A stretch of DNA of 64,000 bases, from NCBI RefSeq assembly GCF_009729095.1, contig NZ_VTGX01000003.1, forward strand, positions 372,001 through 436,000, given 5' to 3'. Each line of letters opens with the position of its first letter. The first letter of the stretch is position 1. The DNA comes from Mycolicibacterium sp. CBMA 247 (GTDB lineage: Bacteria > Actinomycetota > Actinomycetes > Mycobacteriales > Mycobacteriaceae). The notes beneath the pieces were generated by a model. That model ran no database searches and was not told the origin of the DNA. It saw only the letters and a program-made list of their open reading frames with translations. Positions 13,301 to 25,300 of this stretch are shown here, piece after piece. A program made the translations under genes and the position numbers.

Positions 13301-16300
13301 TCGGGTTCAACTATCTGGGCCGACTCGGCGGCTCCGCCACCGAGACAGCCGATGAACTGTGGCGGATGTCTGCAGAAGGCCTGTCGTCGATCGCCGCGGC
13401 CGCGGCGATCCCGATGCCCTTGACCCACACCGTGGCGCTCAATGCAGGCACCGTCGACACCGATTCGGGCCCGCATCTGGAAGCGAACTGGACCTGGGCG
13501 TCTTCGGTATTGGATCAGGCGCAGATCAGCCGGCTCAGCCAACTGTGGTTGGACGCCCTGGCCGGAATTTGCGAGCACGTGCGAAACGGCGGGGGAGGGT
13601 TGACGCCGTCGGACATCGCGCCTGCCCGGCTCAGCCAGCAGCAGATCGACGAGTTGGCGGTGCAATACCGGATCGCCGACATCCTGCCGCTGACCGCTCT
13701 ACAGCAGGGTCTCGTTTTCCACAGCAGTACCGCGCAGGGGCCCGACGACGATCTGTACGTGGTGCAGCTGGACATCACCGTCAACGGCGTGCTCGATCAG
13801 CACCGATTGCGCGATGCCGTGCAGGCAGTGGCCAACCGCCACCCACATCTGGCGGCCCGGTTCTGCGAACAGTTCGACGAACCGGTGCAGATCATCCCGG
13901 CCGATCCCACGGCGGGTTGGCGGTATGTCGAATTCGATACTGCGGCAACCGAGGAGCAGATCCAACAGGTGTGCGCGGACGAACGCGCCGCGGTCTGCGA
14001 TCTGTCCGACCCGCCGGCCTTCCGGGTGGCGTTGATCCGCACCGCACCGGACCGGCATCGGGTTGTGCTCACCAACCACCACATCGTGCTCGATGGCTGG
14101 TCGCTGCCCATCCTGCTGCAGGAGATCTTCGCCGGCTATCAAGGGCATCGGCTGCCTTCGGCTACTCCCTATCGCAGCTTCATCAGCTGGCTAGCGGATC
14201 GTGACCTACCGGCAGCCCACGGAGCCTGGCGTGAGGTGCTGGCGGGTTTTGACACTCCCACCCTCGTTGGACCGGTGCAGAAGTCGGAACTGGGACAGCG
14301 AGGCGTGCGGACACATCAGGTGTCCGAGCAGATCACCAGGGCGCTCAACGAGCTGGCGCGCGCGCAGCGCACCACCGCCAACATCGTGCTGCAGGGGGCC
14401 TGGGCGTTACTGCTGAACTCGTTGACGGGCCAGCATGACCTGGCCTTCGGCACCGTGGTCTCGGGCCGGCCGGCCGAGGTGGCGGGCGCGGACTCCATGG
14501 TGGGCCTACTGATCAACACGGTGCCGGTGCGCGCGGACATCGCCGCGGCGACCACCACCACCGACCTGCTGGACCAACTGCAGCGCGCTCACACCAAGAC
14601 CCTTGAGCACCAACACCTCCCGCTCAGCGAGATCCACCGCATCACCGACCACGACCGACTGTTCGACACCCTGTTCGTGTTCGAGAACTACCCGGTCGAC
14701 ACAAGCGCGTTGTCAGGCGTCGACGACGGGTTGGAGATCACCGGGTTCACCAGCCACGAATCCACCGACTACCCGCTGACGATGCAGGCCATACCCGGTG
14801 ACGAGTTGCGCCTGCGCCTCGAATACGACACCGCGGTTTTCGCCACCGCAGACATCGAGGTCCTCATCGAGCGGTTTGAGGCGGTATTGCAGGCGATGAG
14901 CGCCGATCCGGGTCGGCCGCTGTCGGCGGTGGACCTGCTCGACGAGGCCGAGCACGCTCGCCTGGAGCGGTGGGGCAACCGGGCGGTGCTGTCGCACCTG
15001 CCGCAGCCGGCGTCGATTCCGGAATTGTTCGCCGCGCAGGTGATGCGTGCCCCGGAGGCGGTCGCGCTGGTCTGTGGAGACCGGTGGCTGACCTATCTCG
15101 AACTCGACGCGGCGGCGAATCGGTTGGCGCACTTGCTCGTCAGTCACGGGGTGGGCCCCGGCGAGCGGGTGGCCTTGATGTTCCCCCGCTCGGCAGAGGC
15201 GATCGTGGGGATCCTGGCGGTGCTCAAAGCCGGGGCGGCCTATCTGCCGATCGACCCGGCGCTGCCCGAGGCCCGGGTCGAGTTCATGCTGACCGACTCT
15301 GCTCCTATCGCCGCGGTCACCACCACTGAGTTGGTCGACCGGTTCGACGGGCACGGCCTGATGATCTTCGATGTAGCGGACCCCGCCGTCGCAACCCAGC
15401 CCAGCACCGCATTGGTGCCGCCGGCTCCTGACGACATGGCGCACATCATCTACACCTCGGGCACCACCGGTCAGCCCAAGGGTGTGGCGGTCACCCAGCG
15501 CAACGTGACGCAGCTGTTCGACTCGCTGCAGATCGGGGTGCCGCTGCAACCGGGGCAGGTGTGGACCCAGTTCCACTCGTATGCGTTCGACTTCTCGGTG
15601 TGGGAGATCTGGGGTGCTCTGCTGCACGGCGGGCGGCTGGTAGTGGTGACCGACTCGGTGACCCGTTCGCCGGAAGACTTCCACGCCTTACTGATTCGTG
15701 AACAGGTCACGGTGTTGACGCAGACCCCGTCGGCGGTGGGCGTGCTGCCGGTGCAGGGTCTGGATGCCGTGGCGTTGGTGATCGGCGCTGAGCCCTGCTC
15801 ACCGGAGTTGGTGGATCGCTGGGCGCCCGGGCGGGTGATGGTGAACGTCTACGGCCCCACCGAGACCACGATGTGGTTGTGCGCCAGCGTGCCATTGAAG
15901 GCCGGTCAGGCGGGGTCACCGCCGATCGGTGCGCCGACGGCGTGGGCGTCGTTCTTTGTGCTGGACGAGTGGCTGCGCCCGGTACCCGCAGGCGTGGTCG
16001 GCGAGTTGTACCTGGGCGGCGCCGGGGTCGGCATCGGGTATTGGCGCCGTTCGGGATTGACTGCGTCGCGGTTCATGGCCTGCCCGTTCGGGGAGCCCGG
16101 GTCGCGCATGTACCGCACCGGTGATCTGGTGCGCTGGCGTGCCGACGGGCAGCTGGATTACTTCGGCCGCGCCGATGAGCAGGTCAAGATCCGTGGGTAT
16201 CGCATCGAGCTCGGTGAGATCCAGTCCGCGCTGACTGCGCTGGAAGGGGTGGATCAAGCGGCGGTGATCGCCCGCGAGGACCAACCGGGGGACAAGCGCC

Positions 16301-19300
16301 TGGTGGGCTACATCACGGGGACCGCCGATCCGATCAAAGCGCGTGCCGCACTGGCCGAACGGCTGCCGGGCTACATGGTTCCCGCCTCAGTGGTGGCGCT
16401 TGCGGCGCTGCCGGTGACGGTCAACGGCAAACTCGACGCTCGGGCACTACCGGCACCGGACTACCGGGATACCGACCACTATCGCGCGCCGGCCAGTCCG
16501 GACGAGGAGATCCTGGCCGCCATCTACGCTCGGGTGCTGGGCGTGGAGCGTGTCGGCGCCGACGACTCATTTTTCGATCTGGGCGGGGATTCCGTCTCGA
16601 CGATGCGTCTGGTCTCCGCGATCAACGCGAGCCTGGATACCGATCTGTCGGTTCGTACGGTGTTCGAGGCGCCCACGGTGTCCCAGTTGGCGCTGTGTAT
16701 CGGTGAGCGCGCGGGGCGACTGCAACCGTTGGTGGCCGGCGAGCGCCCCGAAGTGATCCCCCTGTCGTTTGCCCAGAACCGGTTGTGGTTCGTCGACCAG
16801 TTGCAGGGGCCGTCCCCGGTGTACAACATGCCGGTCGGTCTGCAACTGCACGGGCGCCTCGATGCCGACGCGTTGGGTGCGGCGCTGGCCGATGTCGTGG
16901 CTCGCCACGAGAGCCTGCGCACGGTGTTCGACGCGCCGAATGGAACACCTCGGCAGGTGGTGACGTCCGTCGACACGGTCGACTTCGGTTGGGGCGTCGT
17001 CGATGCCACCGGCTGGCCCGCGGGTGCGCTGGAAGAGGCCATCGACGCCACCGTTCGGTACAGCTTTGACCTGGCTGCCGAAATCCCGCTGCGGGCACAG
17101 CTTTTCCGCATCGCCGAGGATGAGCACGTGCTGGTGGCGGTGGTGCACCACATCGCCGCCGACGGCTGGTCACTCGCCCCGCTGGTGCGTGATCTGAGCG
17201 TGGCCTACGCCGGCCGGAGCAGGGGACAGGCTCCCGATTGGGAGCCCCTGGCGGTGCAGTACGTCGACTACACGCTGTGGCAGCGCGCGCAGCTCGGTGA
17301 TCTCGACGACGGCGAGAGTCCGATCGCCGCGCAGCTGGCCTACTGGGAAGAGGCGCTGGCGGGACTCCCCGAACACCTGGCGCTTCCCACCGACCGCCCG
17401 TACCCGCCGGTTGCCGATCAGCGCGGGTCCACCGTCGCGGTGGATTGGCCGGTCGAGTTGCAGCAGCGGGTCAACGCGGTGGCCGGCGAGCACAGCGCGA
17501 CGAACTTCATGGTGATGCAGGCCGCCCTGACCGTACTGATGGCCAAGCTCAGCGCGAGTTCCGATGTGGCCGTTGGTTTCCCGATCGCCGGGCGCGGTAA
17601 CGCAGCCCTCGACGAGCTGGTGGGCTTCTTCGTCAACAACTTGGTGCTACGGGTGGACCTGGCCGGGGATCCCACCGTGGCGGAGTTGCTGGCTCAGGTG
17701 CGGACGCGCACCCTGGCCGCCTTCGAGAACCAGGACGTACCGTTCGAAGTTCTGGTGGAACGGCTCAACCCGACCCGGAGCCTGACTCATCATCCGCTGG
17801 TGCAGGTGGCGTTGGCATGGCAGAACCTTCCCTGGCAGGACACCGGCCCCGCCGACGGGCTGCGCCTGGGCGATCTGCAGGTGACGCCGCTGCCGGTGGA
17901 CACCCAGACCGCCCGCATGGACCTGACATTCTCCCTCGGAGAACGCTGGACCGCCGACGGTGAGCCCGCCGGGATAGGCGGGGCGGTGGAATTCCGCACC
18001 GATGTGTTCGACGCGGACAGCATCGAGGCGCTGATCGCACGGTGGCAGCGCGTATTGGCGGCGATGACTGCCGACCCCACCCAGCGGCTCTCGTCTCTCG
18101 ATCTGCTCGACGAGGCCGAGCACGCCCGGCTGGATGGCTGGGGCAACCGGGCGGTACTAGCCGCCCCGGCCTCGGCCGCCGTCTCAGTTCCGGCGCTGTT
18201 CGCCGAACAGGTTGCCCGTGCGCCCGAGGCGGTGGCGATCACCTTCGACGGCCGCAGCATGACCTATCTGGAACTCGATGAGGCCGCAAATCGGCTGGCA
18301 CACAAGCTAACCGTCAACGGAGTGGGTTCGGGTAACTGCGTGGCGTTGCTGGCGGAGCGCTCCGCGGAAGCGGTCGTGGCAATGCTGGCGGTGCTCAAAA
18401 CCGGGGCGGCGTATCTGCCGATCGACCCTGTGCTGCCCGATGCGCGGATCGAATTCATGCTTGCCGATGCCGCGCCGAGCGCAGCGGTCATCACCACCGG
18501 CCTGGCCGACCGACTGGCCGGGTGCGACCTGTTGGTCATCGATGTCAGTGATGTCGCCGATATCACCGACCCGGATCTCGACGGCCTACCCGGCACCGCA
18601 CTCGCGGTGCCGGGCCCGGACGACATCGCGTACATCATCTACACCTCGGGCACCACCGGCGTCCCCAAGGGCGTGGCGATCACCCATCGCAACGTGACCG
18701 AACTGCTAGGGGCGCCAGACACTTTCCTCGCGGGACAGACGTGGATGCAGTGGCATTCCTACGCCTTCGACGCCTCGGTCGAGGAGATCTGGGGTGCGCT
18801 GTTGCATGGCGGGCGGGTGGTGGTCGTGCCCGAGTCGGTGGCTCGCTCACCAGAGGACCTGCAGGCCTTGCTCGTTGCCGAACAGGTCGACGTGTTGAGC
18901 CAGACGCCCTCGGCGGTGGCGATGCTGTCACCCGAGCGTCTGGGTGCGGTGACGTTGTTGGTGGCCGGTGAGGCCTGCCCGGCCGAGGTGGTGGACCGCT
19001 GGGCGCCCGGACGGACGATGGTCAATGCCTATGGTCCGACCGAGACCACGATATGTGCGTCCAGGACAGCGCCTTTGATGGTTGGGGCGGGCACGCCGTC
19101 GATCGGGGCGCCGGTGTCGGGCGCGGCGCTGTTCGTGCTGGACGAGTTCTTGCGCCAGGTGCCACCCGGTGTGGTCGGAGAATTGTATGTGGCCGGCCGC
19201 GGTGTGGGTGTCGGGTATGTGGGCCGGGCCGGCTTGACCGGATCGCGCTTTGTGGCGTGCCCGTTCGTTGGCGCGGGATCCCCAGGACAAAGGATGTATC

Positions 19301-22300
19301 GCACCGGGGATCTGGTGTGCTGGGGCGCCGACGGGCAGTTGCGCTATGTGGGGCGTGCCGATGAGCAGGTCAAGATCCGCGGCTATCGCATCGAGCTCGG
19401 CGAGATCCAGGCGGTGTTGGCCGGGCTGGACGGAGTAGAGCAGGCGGCGGTGATCGCCCGTGCGGACTGCCCTGACGCCTTACGACTGGTGGGCTACGTG
19501 ACCGGGACAGCGGATCCGGCCAAGCTGCGCACCCAATTGGCCGAGCAGCTCCCGGCTTACATGGTTCCGGCCGCGGTCGTCATGTTGCCAACACTGCCGT
19601 TGACGCCGAACGGCAAACTCAACACCCGCGCCCTGCCGGCACCCGAATACCAGGACATCGACCATTACCGCGCGCCGGTCACCCTCACCGAGGAGATCCT
19701 GACCGGCATCTACGGCCGCGTGCTGGGAGTGGAGCGGGTTGGGGTCGACGATTCGTTCTTCGATCTGGGTGGGGATTCGCTTTCCGCGATGCGTCTGGTC
19801 GCCGCGATCAACACCGCCCTGGATACCGGTCTTGCGGTGCGGGTCCTGTTCGAGGCACCCACGGTGGCGCAACTGGCGCCACGCATCGGTGGGGAAGAAG
19901 CTCAACTGGATCCGCTGGTGGCCGGTGAGCGGCCCGCGGAGATTCCGCTGTCGTTTGCTCAATCCCGGCTGTGGTTCCTCGACCAATTGCAGGGCCCGTC
20001 ACCGGTTTACAACATGGCGACGGCACTCCGGATCAGCGGGGCGCTGGATGTCGACGCGTTGGGTGTGGCGCTGGCCGATGTGGTGGCCCGCCACGAAAGC
20101 CTGCGCACCGTGTTCCCGGCAGTCGAGGGGATTCCGCGGCAGTCCGTGGTATCTGTCGAGCACGCCCAGTTCGGCTGGGACGTCGTCGATGCCACCGGTT
20201 GGACGGCGGAGCAGTTGCATGAGGCCATCGGCGACGCGGCCCGTCACACATTTGACCTGTCCACCGAAATACCTTTGCGGGCAAGGCTGTTCCGCCTGGC
20301 GGAGGACGAGCACGTGCTGGCTGCGGTAGTGCACCATATCGCCGCCGATGGCTGGTCGGTCACCCCGCTGGTGGCCGACCTGGGGGTGGCCTACGCCGGC
20401 CGAAGCGCCGGGCAGGCCCCCGGCTGGACGGACTTGGCCGTTCAGTATGTCGATTACACGCTGTGGCAGCGCGCACAATTCGGTGACTTCGACGACAGCC
20501 AGAGTCGTATCGCCACACAGCTGACCTACTGGCAGGATGCGCTGGCCGGGCTACCCGAGCGCGTGGCGCTGCCCACCGACCGGCCGTACCCGCCGGCTGC
20601 AGATCAGCGCGGCGCCACGATCTCCCTGGATTGGTCGGCCGAGCTGCAGCAGCAGGTTGCCCGGGTGGCTCGTCAGCACAACGCGACCAGCTTCATGGTG
20701 CTGCAGGCCGGTCTCGGGGTTCTGCTGTCCAAACTCAGCGGAAATCCCGATGTGGCAGTGGGTTTCCCGATCGCCGGACGCCGCGATCCCGCGCTCGATG
20801 AGCTGATCGGGTTCTTCGTGAACACCTTGGTCCTGCGGTTCGATCTGGATGGGGACCCCACGGTGGCGGAGTTGCTTGCCCAGGTGCGGGCTCGCAGCCT
20901 GGCCGCCTACGAGCACCAGGACGTGCCGTTCGAGGTGCTCGTCGATCGGCTCAACCCGACGCGATCCCTGACCCATCACCCGTTGGTCCAGGTGGCTTTG
21001 GCATGGCAGAACCTCCCTGGACAAGGCAACAACGCGTCCGGTTCCGGGCTCGCGCTGGGGGATCTGGAGGTCAGCCAGATGGCGGCGGCCACCCACACCG
21101 CCCGCATGGACCTCAGCTTCTCCCTCGCCGAACGTCGGACCCCGTCGGGTGCACCCGACGGCATCGGCGGGACCGTGGAGTTCCGCACCGACGTGTTCGA
21201 CACGGCCAGCATCGAAACGCTGATCAAGCGGTTCGAGCAGGTGTTGGTGGCGATGACGAGCGACACTGATCGGCGCCTGTCTTCGATCGACCTGCTGGAT
21301 GCCGCTGAACATGCCCGGCTCGATACGATCGGTAACCGGGCGGCACTGACGAGGTCCGCCGGCGCACCGGTGTCGGTCCCCGCGTTGTTCGCAGCGCAGG
21401 TCGCCCGCTCCCCGGAGGCCGTCGCGGTGACCTCCGACGGGTGGTCGCTGACGTACCGCGGACTCGATGAGGCCGCAAACCAGTTGGCGCACCTGCTGAT
21501 CGGGCAGGGTGCCGGTCCCGGGACCTGCGTGGCCCTGCTACTGGAACGCTCTGCGGACGCGATCGTTGCGATGCTGGCGGCGCTGAAGGCCGGGGCGGCG
21601 TATCTCGCGATTGACCCCGCGCTGCCCGCAGCCCGAGTCGAGTTCATGCTGGCCGATGCCGCACCGGTCGTCGCGATCACCACCACCGGTCTGGCTGACC
21701 GACTGGACGGAAATCACCTGCAGGTCATCGATATTCACGATCCCGATGTGGATAGCCAGCCGGCCACGCCAATTCCGGACCCGGCCCCCGAGGGCATCGC
21801 CTACCTGATCTACACCTCGGGAACCACCGGTCTCCCCAAAGGTGTTGCCGTCACCCATGACAATCTGACGCACTTGGCACGGTCCACGCCCGAGGACCTC
21901 CCGGAGAACCAGGTGTGGACGCAATGTCATTCGTACGCCTTCGACTTCTCGGTATGGGAGATCTGGGCCGCGTTGTTGGCCGGGGCACGCCTGGTCGTGG
22001 TGCCCGAGACGGTCGTGAGTTCACCCGACGATTTCCACGCACTCCTGGTCCGCGAGCAGGTCAACGTGCTCACCCAGACGCCGTCGGCCGCCGGGGCGCT
22101 GTCGCCGCAGGGGCTGGAGTCGGTCGCGCTGCTGCTCGGTGGTGAGGCCTGCCCAGGCGAGGTGGTGGATCGCTGGGCGCCCGGGCGCGTGGTGATCAAC
22201 GCCTACGGCCCCACTGAAATCACCGTGTACGCGTCGATGAGCGCGCCACTCATGCCCGGATCGGGCGCCGCGCCCATCGGGGCGCCCGTCTCGACTTCGG

Positions 22301-25300
22301 CGCTGTTCGTGCTCGACGAGTGGTTGCGACCGGTGCCGCCCGGAGTGGTCGGCGAACTCTACGTCGCCGGCGAGGGTGTGGCGTGCGGTTACCTGGGCCG
22401 GTCGGGATTGACGGCAGCACGGTTCGTGGCGTGCCCGTTCGGTGAGCCGGGGCAACCCGCAACACGTATGTACCGCACCGGAGACCTCGTGAGCTGGCGT
22501 GCTGACGGACAGCTGCAGTACCTGGGTCGCGTCGATGACCAGGTCAAGATTCGTGGCTACCGCATCGAACTCGGCGAAGTTCAGGCTGCGCTGGGCGGGT
22601 TGGACGGGGTGGGTCAGGCCGTGGTGATCGCTCGCGAGGACCATCCGGGTATCAAGCGCCTGGTCGGCTACGTCACCGAAGAGGCAGCCGGGTCGGTGGA
22701 TACGGCGGGGATGCGAATTGCGTTGGCAGACCGACTGCCTCCGTACATGGTCCCAGCCGCGATCGTGGTCCTGGACGCGTTGCCGTTGACGGTCAACGGC
22801 AAACTCGACACCCGCGCCTTGCCGGCGCCGGAATACCAGGACGCCGAGCACTATCGCGCGCCCGAGACCCCCGTCGAGGAGATCTTGGCCGGCATCTACG
22901 CCCAAGTTCTCGGGCTCGAGCGGGTCGGGGTCGACGACTCGTTCTTCGACCTTGGCGGAGACAGCATCCTGTCCATGCAGGTGGTGGCCAGGGCCAGGGC
23001 GTGTGGCGTGATGTGCCGGCCGCGTGACATTTTCGTCGAGCAGACCGTGGCCCGGCTGGCTCAGGTGGCGGGGGTGACCGTCGATGATGCCGGTCCGGTC
23101 GACGAGGGTGTCGGTCCGGTGGGGGCGACCCCGATCATGCGGTGGCTGGAAGACGTGGAGCGTGCAGGCGGCCCGGTCGACCAGTTCAACCAGACGGTGG
23201 TGGTGCAGGCCCCGCCGGGAGTCACCGAGTCCGACGTCGAGATGGTTTTGAGTGCCCTGCTGGACCGGCATGCCATGCTGCGCCTGCGCGCGGAAGACGG
23301 TGGCGCCGGAAACTGGTCGCTCGTGGTGCCCGAGAAAGGTTCGGCGCAAGCATATCTGGAGTCGGTGGACGCGCTGTCCGATGAGGCGTTGGTGGCCGCC
23401 CGATCCCGGCTGAACCCGGCCGCCGGGGCGATGGTCAGCGCACTGTGGGTGGCATCCACCGGCCAGCTGGCATTGACCATTCATCACCTGGCAGTCGACG
23501 CGGTGTCCTGGCGGATTCTGCTCGAAGACCTCAACATCGCCTGGGCCCAGCACTCCCAGCGCCAGTCCGTGGCATTGCCGACGACCGGGACCTCATTCGC
23601 GCAGTGGACGGCACTGCTCGGTGAGCACGCTCGCTCCGCAACCGTGGTGGATCAGGCCGACGGCTGGAGACGAGTGCTGGCGACCTCATCCGTGCTGCCT
23701 GCGATCCGGCCCGAACTGGACACGTACGGCACCGCCGGGCACCTCACCGCGTCGCTGGATGTCGAGACGACCCGGGCATTGCTCGGCGAGGTCCCGGCAG
23801 CGTTCCACGCTGGGGTACAAGACATTCTGCTGATCGCCTATGGGCTGGCGTTGACACAGTTCCTGGGAGTCACATTGCCTGTCGCCATCGACGTCGAGGG
23901 CCACGGCCGTGTCGAAGAACTGGGTGGAGTTGTCGACCGAAATATCGACTTGTCCCGCACCGTGGGCTGGTTCACCACCAAGTACCCAGTGAGGCTCAAC
24001 GTTGGCGGGCCCCTCGCCGGGCTCAGCTGGTCCGAGGTGTCGACGGGCGACCTGGCACTCGGCCGCGTGATCAAGGACGCCAAGGAACAACTGCGGGCCC
24101 TACCGGACGGAATGACCTACGGGCTGTTGCGCTACCTCAACCCCGACATCGACCTGTCCGGGGCCGACCCAACCATCGGTTTCAACTACCTCGGCAGGCT
24201 GGGCGGGCCCGGCCCGGCACAATCGGAGGCCCTCCCCGGACTGTGGCAGGTCAGCCACGACGGGGCGGCGTTCGCCGCTGCGGCTGCGGCCATACCGATG
24301 CCGCTCGGGCACACCGTGGAACTCAATGCGAGTACAGCTGAAACTGATGCCGGCCCAAGTCTTTACGCCACCTGGACATGGGCGCCCTCGGCGCTGGACG
24401 AGACGCAGGTCAGCCGGCTCAGCCAGCTCTGGTTCGATGCGCTCACCGGTATCTGCGCACACGTCCGCGGGGGCGGCGGCGGTCTCTCCCCGTCCGACAT
24501 CGTCCCTGCCCGCCTCACCCAGCCCGAGATAGAGGAGCTGAGCGAGGACCACCGGATCGCTGACGTGCTGCCCTTGACGCCCCTACAGCAGGGGCTCCTG
24601 TTCCAGGCCAATGCGATTCGCGGCAACGACGACGACGTCTACGCCATGCAACTCGACGTCACCGTCACCGGCCCGCTGGAACCCAACCGGTTGCGCGAGG
24701 CTGTGCGCACTGTGGTCAACCGCCACCCCAACCTGGCTGCCCGGTTCGACAAACGATTCGACGAACCGGTCCAGATCATTCTGGCCGATCCCAGCGTTCC
24801 CTGGCAGTACCTCGAAATGACCGCGGACACAGATGCCCCCGACGGCACGGGTGTCACCCGTGTTGACGAGCAGATGCAGCGGTTGTGCGCCGCCGAACGC
24901 GCGTTGGTCTGCGACCTGGTCCACGAAACGGCATTTCGCACGGCTCTGATCCGGACGGCGGACGACGAGCACCGATTCGTCATGACCTATCACCACATCG
25001 TGCTCGACGGCTGGTCACTGCCGATCCTGCTGCAGGAGGTATTCGCCAGCTACTACGGGCAGCGCCTGCCCGCCGCGGCGTCCTACCGCAGGTTCGTGAC
25101 CTGGATGGCCGATCGAGATGTCGACGCCGCTCATACCGCGTGGCGCGAAGCCCTGGCTGGATTCGCCACCCCGACTCTGGTCGCACCCGGCCGGGCAACA
25201 CCAGGACGACGCGCCACCGAGACGTTCCGGTTGCCCGCCGAGACGACCCGGGCCGTCAATGAACTCGCGCGCTCACAACACACCACCGCCAATACCGTGC

